From: Lathyrus oleraceus
Taxonomy: Eukaryota > Streptophyta > Magnoliopsida > Fabales > Fabaceae
Assembly: GCF_024323335.1 (NCBI RefSeq)
Contig: NC_066581.1
Coordinates: 293,270,536 to 293,334,535 of the forward strand
DNA: 64,000 bases
Direction: 5' to 3'
The notes under the pieces were generated by a model, which worked only from the letters and a program-made list of their open reading frames with translations, had not been told where the DNA came from and did no database searches. Position numbers and translations under genes: made by a program. Positions 1 to 12,165 of this stretch are shown here, piece after piece; position 1 is the first letter of the stretch, and the number at the start of each line of letters is the position of its first letter.

Positions 1-2046
1 GTCAATAAACACCACAACAAACTTGTCTAGGTACGGAAGGAAAATCCTATTCATATACTCCATAAATACCCCAGGCGCATTAGTCACACCAAAAGGCATT
101 ACAGAATACTCATAATGTCAATACCTTGTTCTGAAAGCAGTCTTCTGAATATCCTCAGTTTTCACACGTATCTGATGATACCCCGATCTCAAATCTATTT
201 TGCTGAACACACTCGCACCAACTAACTGATCCATCAAATCATCAATCCTCGGCAAAGGATATCGATTCTTGATCGTCACTTTATTCAGTTGCCTGTAGTC
301 CACACACAACCTCATAGTACCTTCTTTCTTCTTAACCAATAACACTGGTGCACCCCACGGTGACACACTCGGACGAATAAATTTCTTATCCAACAGATCT
401 TCCAGCTGACTCTTCAATTCAGTTAACTCAACAGCAGACATACAGTACGGAGCCATCGACATCGGCCTAGTACCAGGTACCAAATCAATCGAGAACTCAA
501 CTTCACGCTCTGGCGGTAGTTCATTCACTTCTTCTGGAAACACATCGGGAAAATCACACACCACGGCTAGATCGTAAATCACCAGTTTATCTTTAGCCTC
601 CAAAGTCGCTAACAGCATAAACAACTCTGCCCCATCTGCTACTGCCTCATTCACCTGCCTTGCTGATAGAAACCAACTCTTTCCTTCCTCAATCTCAGGA
701 AAGATCACAGTCTTATCAAAACAGTTGATATAAACTCGGTTAAACACCAACCAGTTCATACCCAGGATAACATCAATCTGCACTAGTGGAAGACACACGA
801 GGTCCATCCCAAAGTCTCTACCAAAAATACTCAAAGGGAAATTTAAACAAACTGAAGTAGTAGTCACTGAACCCTTCGCAGGAGTATCAATCACCATACC
901 CCCATGCATCTCAGATATCTCTAATTTAAGTTTCACAGCACAATCCAACGATATAAAGGAATGAGTCGCACCTGTGTCAATAATAGCTACAAGAGGAAAG
1001 CCATTAATATAACACGTACCTCGGATCAAACGATCATCTATAGAAGTCTCAGAACCCGATAAAGCAAAGACCTTGCCTCCCGACTGGTTCTCTTTCTTCG
1101 GCTTAGGACACTGTGGGCTAATATGACCCACCTCTCCACAGTTGAAACAAGTCATAGTCTTCAACCGGCACTCTGCAGCCAAGTGACCACCTTTGCCACA
1201 CTTGAAACACTTCTTCTCAGCACTGGTACACTCATGGATACGATGTCCAGCCTGACCACATCTGTAACACTTAGCAGGGGCACTGGAGTCTCCCCCACTA
1301 GGTCTCTTCATCCCACTCTGTCTCTGGAAACCTTTGCCAGCTGCATACGGCTTCCCACGATCATTCTGATTCTTGCCTTTCCTATTAACCCTCTGCTGAT
1401 AGCTCTCCGCTCTGGCCTTGGTATCCTGTTCAAAAATCCTGCAGCAGTCAACCAAGTCAGAAAACACTCTAATCCGCTGATACCCAATAGCCTGCTTGAT
1501 CTCGGGACGTAACCCGTTCTCAAACTTCACAAATTTTGAAAATTCCCCAGTAGCCTCATCATAGGGAGTGTAATACTTCGACAGCTCTGTGAACTTAGCA
1601 GCATACTCAGTAACAGACCGGTTGCCCTGCTTCAATTCTAAGAACTCTATCTCTTTCTTTCCTCTGACATCCTCCGGAAAGTACTTCCTCAGGAATCTCT
1701 CTCTGAACACCGCCCAAGTGATCTCAGCACCCCCAGCAGCTTCCAACTCAGTGCGGGCAGCAACCCACCAATCATCTGCTTCCTCTGACAGCATATGCGT
1801 ACCGAACCTGACCTTCTGGTTATCGGCACACTCAGTCACTCGGAAGATCCTCTCGATCTCCTTCAACCACTTCTGAGCACCATCTGGATCGTATGCTCCC
1901 TTGAACATTGGAGGATTGTTCTTCTGGAACTCACTCAGTTGACGAGCAGCTCCCAGTCCCACAACATTCGGATTTCCTCCAAGTACTCCAGCTAGCGTAC
2001 CCAGAGCCTCAGCAATCGCAGCATCATCTCTACCTCTTCCAGCCAT
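1..2046 (-). pseudogene. gag-pol polyprotein (gag, protease, start of reverse transcriptase), interrupted by one stop codon
   Basis: The frame opens at 2046 with [10 protein letters not shown] and runs 642 codons. The gag capsid-type domain is at about residues 40-215. Three CCHC zinc knuckles follow at about 260-273, 280-293 and 300-313. The aspartic protease motif [10 protein letters not shown] begins near residue 357. The N-terminal reverse transcriptase begins near residue 515 and reaches the [10 protein letters not shown] stretch. An in-frame TGA at 118-120 ends the frame where the family continues with a glycine-type residue. The same frame then goes on with [12 protein letters not shown] to the window edge, so this is one nonsense change rather than the end of the protein. 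Gag packages the RNA, the protease cuts the polyprotein and the reverse transcriptase copies the RNA. The element is probably not autonomous unless the stop is a sequencing error. Confidence 0.9.
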
Positions 2047-2153
2047 CTCTATTCTGAAAACCCAACAAGCTAAAACAATAAGTACTGATAGGGTTACACA
2101 ACACCTATCACGTACAGGGAAACAGAATAATTACGACTCGACTCGACCGACTA

Positions 2154-2166
2154 TGCTCTGATACCA
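2154..2166 (-). promoter_or_regulatory. Primer binding site, initiator-Met tRNA
   Basis: The minus strand reads TGGTATCAGAGCA, the standard plant complement of the initiator-Met tRNA 3' end. It lies four bases after the LTR end at 2171, as is usual for plant chromoviruses. Confidence 0.9.
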
Positions 2167-2831
2167 CTTATGTAACACCCTTCTAAAATACCCCAATAAT
2201 AATTAAAACAACAATTATAAATCAGAGTAGATATGCAATTTCAGGGTGTCACACTTGACACTTCACACCATTCACCAAAATATTTTGTCATGCTCATTTA
2301 ATAATCAAAATAAAATATTGCACAATTCGCAGCGGATATGCAAACCATGTAACACATTACATGTAAAATTATTCAACAACCAAATGAAAACAAGGTAAAA
2401 CATCCCGTCCCGATGTTACATATACCAGAGCATGACCCATTAAGGAACTACACTAGACTTCAAGCACTAGCTTCTACTCAATCACTGCTCGTTACCTGAA
2501 ACATAGTTGTAAGGGTGAGTTCCTCAATCGATATAATAAGCATTATAAAATATCATGTAATGCTAAGTAATTTAACACATTTCATCACCCAAATCAGATC
2601 ACACATTCAGCAACGGCAACATCAACTCAAAATCATAATCATACTCAACCCAACACAAAACACACGTATAATATTGGAATACATCCATTCATATTATACG
2701 CCATACATATATTATGCAATGAGACTCCATGCATGCGGTACCGACTATTCGTGAACACATAGTTCAACCTCACCGATCAAACCCAGATACGGCTACCAAG
2801 CTCACTAGTCCCACTCATTTGAGACCTAGTG

Positions 2832-3039
2832 ACTCACTCACTAATTCCTCACCATGGGAATTAGCTACCACCCCAAGGGCTATGCTATGCACGCTAAATC
2901 ACCTAGCATGCAAACATCAACAACAATCCACAATAACTCACTCACTAATTCCTCACCATGGGAATTAGCTACCACCATAAAGGCCATACTATGCACGCTA
3001 AATCACCTAGCATGCAACCATCAACAACAATCCACAATG
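2832..3039. repeat. 104-bp tandem duplication inside the Tekay LTR
   Basis: Two adjacent copies, 2832-2935 and 2936-3039, both open with ACTCACTCACTAATTCC and contain CACGCTAAATCACCTAGCATG. They differ at only a few bases. Confidence 0.9.
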
Positions 3040-3321
3040 GACATATGCTCACACTCTAAGCCATAAACAGTCCATCCACAATTGCATACATAATAGATAT
3101 ATTCACAGCATTATGCATACCATCATATATTATCAGCATATCCATCACAGAATCATATTCATATCATGCCAAATAATAAATCACAGTATTAGCACACCCT
3201 ACTAATACCTATACTGCTCAAAACAACGGGAAATGATCCCTACTACATCATAGACCAATATAGGCCAAACGTCAAATATGTACACAATATTTGAATATCA
3301 ATTTTCCACTTTCCAAACAGT

Positions 3322-3500
3322 GTTAACCGGTTAACGCCCTGGGTTAACCGGTTAACGCAACACATAACACGCTTCCTGGCACATTTTAACAGTGTTAACC
3401 GGTTAACGCCCTGGGTTAACCGGTTAACGCAAGACAGACAGCAATTTCTCATAATTCATAACAGTGTTAACCGGTTAACACCCTGGGTTAACCGGTTAAC
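3322..3500. repeat. Six copies of the palindrome GTTAACCGGTTAAC in three pairs
   Basis: Starts are 3322, 3343, 3393, 3415, 3466 and 3487. Members of each pair are 21-22 bp apart and pairs are about 72 bp apart. Five copies are followed by GC and one (3466) by AC. The palindrome contains AACCGG/CCGGTT cores, which resemble MYB-type sites; that role is inferred only. Confidence 0.95.
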
Positions 3501-3927
3501 GCAAGACAGAAAGCTGTTCCTGCGCTAACACGAACAGAATGCAGAATCCCCCGCATTTTTCGCCGTCGGAGGACTTCCGGACCTCCGATTTCAATTCCGT
3601 AAAAAGCTACACGTCCAGAAATTTACGACTCACCCACATATAAATTCAATTACAGTTTTAACATAACTTATTCATCACCATTTACAGCATTCCTCATCCC
3701 AATTAGGGTCAATTCAATGGCTTATTACTACCCATTATATGTTAATCCATAATACCCATTAAACGACGATAAACCCCCCTTACCTGAGTTAATCCGGCAA
3801 ATCCTTTAGCTTCAAGCTTTTCCCTTCTTCAACCCTTGTTCTCTTGCTCTTCCTCTTTGCCCTTTTCTCACTTTCTGTCGCTTCTCTGGTTTTCACGTGA
3901 AAAAACCTTTTTTACCAAATGGAACTC

Positions 3928-3938
3928 TTTATATATAT
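3928..3938 (-). promoter_or_regulatory. Probable TATA box of the Tekay LTR promoter
   Basis: The minus strand reads TATATATAAAG in the U3 part of the LTR, about 115 bp from the LTR 5' end. A CACGTG palindrome follows at about 3894-3899. No other TATA-like string with this fit was seen nearby, but the start site is unproven. Confidence 0.45.
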
Positions 3939-4054
3939 TCCAACTTTATTATTCCAATAATAATAATCCAATAATATTCCAATTATTTAATTAAATTAAT
4001 AAATATACTATTAACTTAAATTAAATAATTATCATATTTTATCGGGGTGTTACA

Positions 4055-7000
4055 TATACAACCAAGCAGCAGCAAGCAAGTTCTTAAAGAACTAAAGCGA
4101 CTTAATGTACCTGAAATCAATCAAGTATCATCAGTACTCAAACAAACCAACAGTAAACAGCAAATGTTAATCTGTACAGTCAAACACAAGTTAATGCACA
4201 CAAGTGCAAGCCATGAGCTCAAACTCAAGCATCAAACCCTACAACACAAAATCAATGTTAGTTTACACAATTCACAAGTCAACTTAATTAACTTGAATTT
4301 TCCTCCTTAAGCCTTTTGCATCTCAACCTGAAAATCCAATTCAAAAGTGAGAAACAAGACCACTAGGCCAAGCCTAGGGTCCAAAGGAGATGAAAAATCC
4401 AAAACAGCAAGTGAAAATTATCCAAAATCACAATCAAACAATTCAAAAGCAAATGCAATTGGTCCCATGCTCATATCAATCACCATTATCATTTTATGCA
4501 CAAAATAGTATCAAACATGCAATTTGCAACTTCAAAAGACCAAACAGAAAGATCTCAATCAAATCCATATCAAAACAATTCAATTAATTCCACAAAAATT
4601 CAAGTCTAAACAGAACCTATCCAATGAATAGCACATCAAATTTCAGCTCAATTGGACAAAAGGAAGTAGGTCAATGAAAATCAAGAAGTTCAGACAAGTT
4701 CAAGCAAGCCAACACATGGTATCCAAACAAACATCAACTTCCAAAAATCATAAAACAGTGACAACACATGATAAATGAATTGGATCAAAACCACAATGAC
4801 CTATAATGTGTCTACAATCCACATGTCAAATTTCACACTCATACAATCAATGATCAGAATTTCACAAATCAAATGGTAACATGTGTCACATGAAGTCACA
4901 AAAATGAGCCAACAGAGGAGAAAATCCCAATCAATTAGAAAATGCCATCAATAAATCCAGAGAAATTCACATGTTATCTCAACATACATATGATCATTCA
5001 TACAAAATTTCAGCTCAATTCAACATCCCTAAGCCAGGCAAATAAAATCATGAAGTTCATCAAGCTTGGTGTGACACAAATTGTCACACCTCTAATCAAA
5101 AGTTCATAACTCAATAACCAAGTATCCAAAGATTACAAACTCTACATCAAAATCACCATCAAAATGTCCATAATATGTACAAAAAATTTCATCCATTTCT
5201 TTGAAAGCATCATCATTTTATGAAAGATATGGCAAAGCATGTACAAATATGACACATTCAATCAATCCCTAAGCATTTTAATTTTTTACACGTGCACAAA
5301 AATAATAAAAATCATGATTAAATTCTACACATCACAAGGATCATCATGTAAAAAATCTCACTCAATTTGGATAAAAAATGAGTTCTCTATGAATTTTTGA
5401 AGTTATGGCATCAAAATGTAAAATGAAAATGAAAAAGAAATGAAATAATATTAATAATTATGAACCAGTGGCATTTTTGTAATACTAAAGCGCCAGGCCA
5501 AAACGGCGTAGCATCCATTAATGCGCTGGCGTGCGCTCATTGGCTCATACTGGCGGTAAACACGAATTTGAACGCAGGCCAGGAAATTATGGATCAAACA
5601 TGCAATTCATCACGTTCTTCACTATGAACAACCAGAAAATTCCAGAAAATTGGCAAGAACTTTTTCTCACCAAATGCAACAATCCATATACCGTTAGAAC
5701 CGTATCAACATGTACATCATGAATATGTAATTTACTTGACCTAATTCTCAACACACAAAGCAAATCGAACGAGAAAAGTTTGCATATCAAAAGTTCAAAG
5801 CCAGATTTCTCTCATGATTCTCAACCAAATCAAAAACTATGAGCATCATGTTAATCTATGTTGAAAGCTCTACAAAATGCATATCATGATTCACACAATA
5901 GAGGAATTCGAAAAAATCACCTTATGATGAAGCAGTGACAAATCTTTGAGTTTCCACGTGCCAAAGCCAAAAACAGATGATGATTATGGATAAGGAAGTT
6001 GATTGGAATGATCAGCTTAGCTCGAAACAGCTCCAAGTGCAAGAATCATCAATTTGCCATTGTTGTGCTTGCTTGTGACAATCCCTATTCTTGAGGATTT
6101 TGGCATGGATTCAATGAAACAGTTCCACTATGATGATGATAGAAGATAGATCCAAGAAGAATGAACCAAATTGATGAAGATTTCTTGAAGAAATGTTGAA
6201 AAAAGTTTGTTGAAGTTTTGGAGAATTGTGAGAATTGAAGGGAAATTCAGTTATGATTCTTGAGAAATGTGATTGTGATTATGATTCTGTTATGATTAAC
6301 AACTTATACTCACTCCTTAATCCATTTCTTAATCTCAATTATCAAAATTGGAAGTGATTAGCACTAATGAGCTTTTGAGTGAAAGTCCAAAAATGACCTT
6401 GCCAAATTATGCACTATGACAGCAAATGACAGCTCAAACATGTTCTATTTGGCATTTGGAGTGTGTTGGAATTGGTCTCATGTGCATTGGCCTTGTAAAT
6501 CTCAAATTCACTATCTCACACCAAAAATACAAAGGAAGTCACTTGAAAAATGACTTTTTGCCTTGACCATTTTTGATGAATTTTGATTATGCAACATGAA
6601 AGTACATACGAAATGTGGTTTGCTCCAAGAAAAATCAACCAAATTGGACATTCCATGTGAAAGTTAGGCCACTTTGATTTTAGGCATTTTTGGAAAATGA
6701 ATGGACCATAACTTGTCAACCATACATGGGAATTTCAAGTTCTTGGACTTTTTGGAAAGGTGAGAGCAAGATCTACAACTTTCATGTTGAACAAAATTTC
6801 ATTTGAAGCTTTTTTGGACATGTAACTTTGTGGTGAAAAACTTTCCATTTTTGGAAACTTCCATTACAAGTCACTTTCTATTTTTGGCAATTTTTTGTCT
6901 GACTTTATTTTCTTCATTCTTGAGGTTTGAAATGCCAAATGAAACTTGTTTCAACATGAATGAAGTATATCCAACTCTCTCCCACCTCCAAATCCCTAAA

Positions 7001-7565
7001 ATCAAGCACAGTTGACCACAGTTGACTTTTTGACTGATAGATGAATTTGGCAATGCACTGATCAAGCTGAGCCCCAATCCTCTGATGAAATGGATCAAGG
7101 ATGAAACCCTAGCCTCCATAAGCTCAATACAATCACATGATGATCCCCATATCCATTATAGACCCCATCTCCATGCCATACCCTGATTGGCCCAATGCAG
7201 ATGATTAGGGTTGACTAGTGGTCAAAACCCTAATCTCAAGGTATCTGATCAATCTTCTTGAATCTTCTGGATGATAACAAGACCATGATGATGATGATGT
7301 ATCATTTCAACCAAGACAAAGACCAATCTCCTTGAGAATCACAAACCCTAATTTGAACCACCACCCTCAGATAGTTAGTGACCAGTCCAATGAGTGAAAC
7401 CCTAGCTTGCACCTCCACCTCTTATCTTCTGACCAAGACTTGTGAGGATGACTTGCACAATGTAACCACATGATATGCAATATGCAATGCCTAATGACCT
7501 AAAAAAAATGCAATGCAATATGTTAGCTAGTCCCAAGAGAGGAGGGCAAATTTTGAGGTGTTACA
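4055..7565 (-). repeat. 3' LTR of the minus-strand Ogre-type element (interrupted copy)
   Basis: This segment matches 16772-20281 almost base for base; I counted about 25 differences over 3.5 kb by eye. It ends GAGGTGTTACA at 7565 next to a polypurine tract, and its other side is broken by the Tekay insertion. Small open frames here are mirrored in the other copy simply because the LTRs are nearly identical; none looks like a protein gene. Confidence 0.92.
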
Positions 7566-7578
7566 GCTGCCCCTATTC
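7566..7578 (-). promoter_or_regulatory. Polypurine tract
   Basis: The minus strand reads GAATAGGGGCAGC directly before the LTR start TGTAACACC. An equivalent tract precedes the LTR at 24926 in the plus-strand element. It primes plus-strand DNA synthesis in retrotransposons. Confidence 0.8.
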
Positions 7579-10500
7579 AATCCACTGTGAACCTGTCGAT
7601 ATGAATAGCCTCGGCTTTCAGATGATCAAGATGAAGAGTGATTGAATACCAAGAACAGACGAATAATTTGCACTCTGATGGGAAAATAATTAGCAATGCC
7701 TGCCAGAATCGGCAAAGAAACAATCTTGAAACATCCGTCTGGAACGGAGACAGTCGGCCTGATCACCGAAACAAAACGTCGACCTGTATACCAAAATAAA
7801 TGGTAACACAGGGATAACCATGGCCTGATCACCACATCCACTGGGGATTATTATTACTCTTCTCTTTTTTTGTTTTTCTAGAACCCCAAAATTTTTCTTT
7901 TCGCGCAAATGATCCCGGATCACTGCATTTGAACCCCGACATCTTGTTTGCCAAAATAACGAACCCCATTCTCCATTTGAACCCCAGTCGCCTGACGATA
8001 ACTTGTGATCGCCATTGTGAACCCCGTTCTCCAGAAAACACCTCGTGTCTCCTTTTCTCCATTTGAACCCCGATCTCCGCTTTCTTGTGATAATTCCGCT
8101 GGCAACGTCGGAAATAACACCAAACACCACTCTGAGGGCGACATATCAGAGGGTACACCTTCAACCAGACACTTACTGATGACTGGGAGGAAACTCGACG
8201 TTTACTGGACATCGAACAATGATGTTTACTGGACATCGAACAATGATGTTTACAGGACATCGAACAATGATGTTTACAGGACATCGAACAAGGATGTTTA
8301 CAGGACATCGAACAAGGATGTTTACAGGACATCGAACAATGATGTTTACAGGACATCGAACAATGATGTTGACAGGACATCGAACAACGATGTTGACAGG
8401 ACATCGAACAACGATGTTGACAGGACATCGAACAAGGATGTTTACCGGACATCGAACAATGATGTTTACAGGACATCGAACAATGATGTTTACAGGACAT
8501 CGAACAAGGATGTTTACAGGACATCGAACAAGGATGTTTACAGGACATCGAACAATGATGTTTACTGGCACCAAAGAAAACTCGACCAGACACTTACTGA
8601 TGACTGGGAAATAACTCGACGTTTACTGGACATCGAACGATGATGTTTACTGGACATCAAAGAAAACTCGACCAGACACTTACTGATGACCGGGAAATAC
8701 TGTTGCTCCAAAATCACGATGCTGAACTCCTCAGAGTAACATCTTCACCTCTTTCTGTCGAAACCAAATCTCAAGCGGTAACCACGGCTTGAGTCGCGCT
8801 GATCGCATAACATTCTCCGATCTTCATTTCCATCTCTGTCCGACGGAAAAGCTGGTACATCTCTGATTCAATCATGAGGCTAAACTCTTCGGAGTAACAT
8901 CTTCACCTCTGGGCAAAACCACCTCTCAAACAATACCCACGGTCTGAGACTAGCTTATGCTTGTAATGATGAATGACTTTTTCTGCGTAATGCTCCATAA
9001 TTATGGAAATGCTACGCGATTTATTTTTTCTATGCAATATGCTATGCTTACGCTACATGATGAATGCATAAAAAGCGTCCCCCTCAAGGGACTCTTCTGA
9101 GGAGCTCGAGACACTCTGCTGAGGAACTCGCCAATACTCCGATCTCCACCCTGCTGGGGAATGGCACTGCTGCTGCTGGGACAAGGTAACCCTTGCTGGG
9201 GAAAACCTTCTTTGCACCCAATCCGCTCGGGAAACTGCTGGGAATAAGAACCACCAACACTCTGCGGGGATACAACAGTCTTTGGTTTGCTGGGGATATC
9301 GATCCCGACTCTGCTTGGAGAACCCTCTCAAATACCTGGCGACTTCACTAGGGAAATGCTCACAGATAGCTCCGCTGGGGAACAACAACTTCCAGGCCTG
9401 GCGACTGGGGAAGCATCGATCTGAAACCCGCTGGGGATAACCATCCTGACCCTGTTGGGGAAGTCACAGACCTGGAATCTGCTGGGAAATTAGTCCTCAC
9501 GACTCTGCTTGGGGATATACATCCCGACTTGTCTGGACTTTTCTGCTCCATCATCTTGTATTCCCAACCGCTCCGCGCTCGACGGAGAGCGAACTCCTGG
9601 GGATTATACAGACTTTCAATTTTCCGACTTTGAAGAGTCTTCTTGATTAATTCCAAAGTTCGTCGGACGTCCTGCCGCCTCTTCATCGTTCTTCTTATTC
9701 ATTCGTCCCTGATTGGACTCCGCGGGGAATTTCTACAGACCTTCCAATCTTCCGACTTTGAAGAGTCTTCTTGATTATCATTCAAGGATCGTCGTACGTC
9801 TCAACGTCTCTTCGTCATCCCTTCACTACCCATTCACTCGTCCCTGATCGGACTCCATGGGGATTTGTTTTGTCAACAGCTTCCTCGTCACAACCTGCAA
9901 GTGAGTGAAAATACCTAACAGTTCCTGCAAAACAGACCGTTAGATAAAACCATGCCCCAGGCGTGTCAAGATTTCAACACTTGGGTCACTCAACCTTCCG
10001 AATAAGATTTCAAGATTTCAATCTTACAAACATGCATTGGAAGGGACCTATATGTCTTAAAATGCAAAGATTCTTTATCAAAATAATCGGATGTTTTCGC
10101 AATCAAAGCGGCTATGAAAAACAAAAACAAAATTATTTGACTGAATGTGCATTTTATTGACTGAAAAGGCGTGGCTCAAACTGAGCAATACAAAGGAAGC
10201 AATTCCTGAAAAGAGGTAATCGCGCACAAAAGGAAAAATCTATCCTAATGGCAATGTGAAACCCGTGATCTCATCGAGTTCCAACTCGGTTACACCCCAT
10301 ATGTCCTCAGACTCTCCGTTTTCTGCCTTCTGAATAAGACGCTTCTGATCGCTCCCTACCGGGTATTATCCATAATGCTTTAACCAAAGCGCAAACGATC
10401 ATGCTAGACGCAGTTGTTCGTTTCAATCCCTCTTTTGCCTGGACCGCCCTTTCGGGTTTTCAGTCCACCGGGATACCCTTTTTTGCCCAAGTCGCCTTTT

Positions 10501-10638
10501 CAGGTTCTCGACTTGCCGGGTGTACATTTTTTCATTTTATCCCTAATTTTTGCCCGAACCTTTTCTTTCTGTTTTTTGGTTCGCCGGGATGCCCATTTTT
10601 GCCTGGACTATTTTGTTCTTTTCGTCCAGCGGGTCTCT
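7579..10638 (-). other. Non-coding 3' spacer between integrase and 3' LTR, rich in tandem repeats
   Basis: No protein domain is visible. The segment holds a 24-bp minisatellite (8197-8556), a zone around 9090-9560 where short phrases such as CTGCTGGGGA recur, and two runs near 9600-9780 sharing GACTTTGAAGAGTCTTCTTGATTA. At 10440-10640 phrases like CCGCCCTTTCGGGTTTTCAG recur; they are the mirror of phrases after integrase in the plus-strand element. Ogre elements usually have such a repeat-rich spacer here. The open frames are repeat artefacts. Confidence 0.75.
8197..8556. repeat. 24-bp minisatellite, 15 units
   Basis: The unit is GATGTTTACAGGACATCGAA plus CAAT. Fifteen consecutive units are visible, with variants T/G at the ACTGG/ACAGG position, AAT/AAG at the end and a GTTGACAGG subtype in the middle. 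Because 24 is a multiple of three and the unit lacks stops, several frames stay open and look like repetitive proteins. Flanking copies of a longer phrase containing AGACACTTACTGATGAC at about 8165 and 8585 and 8672 suggest a higher-order repeat. Confidence 0.95.
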
Positions 10639-11106
10639 TTATACGAAGTATTTTTTAACTGCGTCCGCATTCACAGGGGATGGAAAATCCTCATCATCCA
10701 TGGTCGTTAACAACAAGGCTCCGCCAGAGAAAACCTTCTTGACCACGAATGGACCTTCATAATTGGGTGTCCATTTGCCCCTACGATCGTTTTGAGGAGG
10801 AAGGATCCTTTTCAGCACCATATCACCCACGTGATATACCCGAGGTCGTACCTTTCTGTCAAAAGCACGCTTCGTCCGCTGCTGGTATAACTGCCCATGA
10901 CAGATGGCTGCCAGCCTCTTTTCCTCTATCAGGCTTAACTCTTCGTACCGGGTTCTTACCCATTCCGCCTCTTGCAACTTCACGTCCATCAGGACTCTCA
11001 AAGAGGGAATCTGAACCTCAACCGGTAGCACCGCTTCCATTCCATACACGAGTGAGAAAGGATTTGCCCCAGTAGGTGTGCGCACCGACGTTCGGTACCC
11101 AGGATA
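10639..11106 (-). pseudogene. Integrase C-terminal end of the Ogre-type pol
   Basis: The frame reads GYRTSVRTPTGANPFSLVYG, then a stretch with AICHGQLYQQRTKRAFDRKV and a C-terminal part with GKWTPNYEGPFVVKKVFSGG, ending at a stop at 10639. It is a close relative of the better preserved copy at 20282-21195. The upstream catalytic core with the zinc-binding and D,D,E regions is missing: immediately upstream (about 11106) the sequence changes to reverse transcriptase/RNase H type sequence. It therefore cannot integrate DNA. Confidence 0.85.
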
Positions 11107-11229
11107 CCAGCTTCCTACTCAATCATACTGTCGGTGCATTCAAATGCTTTCCGGGCAACAAAAGAAACATGGGATCCTTTCGGCATTACCAAAGCAACAC
11201 TAATTCCTTCACATTAACTCCATCAGACA

Positions 11230-12165
11230 TCAGAATCCGTTCGGATTCAGGGTCAGGCCCCTCCTCCGGGATCGGTCACTCTCAATCTTTCGATTGGAGC
11301 ACCTCGAGATGTCCTCATCAGGGAACTCAAACCTCATCGGTTGATAATCCTCAATGGGTTGCGGAGCGACATAATCGGACAATACACCCCTTGATTACTT
11401 TCTGAGAGTACCCCAAATCAGTCAACATTCTTCTGCTCTTTCGCAACTCGTCCGGTCAATGCTGGCTTCTCAGATACGTACTTGATCAGATCCATCTTGA
11501 AATCCACAAAGTGATATGAACCAGCACATACTGTCTCAGTCGGCGAGCAGCCTATGCCAAAGTACATCAAGTTTTCTCGAACAGTGAATGTATTGTTTCA
11601 CGGTCGGTAAACTTTTTGCTAAGGTAAATTGCATGCTCTTTTCGACAAGACTAGTCATGCTGCCCCAATACACCTCATAGACCCCTCGAGGGCTGTCAAG
11701 TACCAGAATTGATGGTCTTTTTCCCTAGGGAGGCAACAGAATCAGAGGCTCCTGCAACTCATTCTTTTATTTTTCAATGCCCCTTGGCAATCATTATTTC
11801 ACCTGACCGTTTGATCTCATTTTTTTCAACAACTTGAGTATAGGTTCACACGTGGCTGTTAGAGGAGATGTGAACCATGACATGTAGTTCAATCTACCCA
11901 ATAGACCACGAACCTCTCCTTCCATTCTCGGTTCAGGTTTTTTTTTTTTTTTTTTTTTGCAGGATTAACCCCGATTCTTTCCTTACAATGAACCCCAACA
12001 TCTTACCGGACCGCACTCTGATAGTGCACTTATTCGAATTCAACCTCAGTTTGAATTTTCTCAACTGGTCTACTCAACTTGGCCAAATCCACCAGATGCC
12101 CCTCTTCTGCTTGGGACTTTGTTATCATGCCATCAACATAGCATTCAATTTCATGATGAATCATA
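11230..12165 (-). pseudogene. Reverse transcriptase C-terminal half and RNase H remnant
   Basis: On the minus strand, reading from 12165 down, I see NAGATYQ, then MIHHEIECYVDGMITKSQAE, and weaker RNase H-like stretches with LEGSMRCIG and MDLIKYVSEKPALTGRVA. These are in changing frames with several stops. The catalytic reverse transcriptase motif is YVDG where the family has YVDD. A poly-T run at about 11939-11959 lies in the remnant. It is nonfunctional. Confidence 0.7.

Larger units (their letters stand above)
1..4054 (-). mobile_element. Ty3/gypsy retrotransposon, Tekay-type chromovirus, 5' part
   Basis: On the minus strand the order is 5' LTR (2171-4054), primer binding site, leader, gag, protease and reverse transcriptase start, running off the left window edge. 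The right boundary is exact: the LTR ends GGGGTGTTACA at 4054 and the next base resumes the Ogre LTR whose uninterrupted copy is at 16772. The expected 5-bp target duplication is TATAC (4055-4059); the other copy lies outside the window. The Tekay assignment rests on the three CCHC knuckles, the initiator-Met primer site and the TGTAACACC ends; it is a family-level inference. Confidence 0.88.
2171..4054 (-). repeat. 5' LTR of the Tekay-type element (1884 bp)
   Basis: The plus strand starts TGTAACACCC and ends GGGGTGTTACA, which are inverted ends typical of this LTR family. It lies next to the primer site on one side and the interrupted Ogre LTR on the other. No long open frame of coding type is present. 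Two internal repeat structures are listed separately. Confidence 0.88.

Noticed and set aside
3322..3500. Palindrome cluster as a CRISPR-like array
   Set aside because: Repeats are perfect palindromes in pairs with recurring, non-unique spacers, inside a plant LTR; there are no cas genes.
5531..5790. Small frames duplicated at 18248-18507 that looked like conserved small genes
   Set aside because: They lie in two nearly identical LTR copies of one element, so identity reflects the LTR duplication, not selection.
8005..8643. Long repetitive frames on both strands over the 24-bp minisatellite
   Set aside because: The unit length is a multiple of three and has no stops, so several frames remain open by arithmetic. 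No start context or conservation supports a protein.
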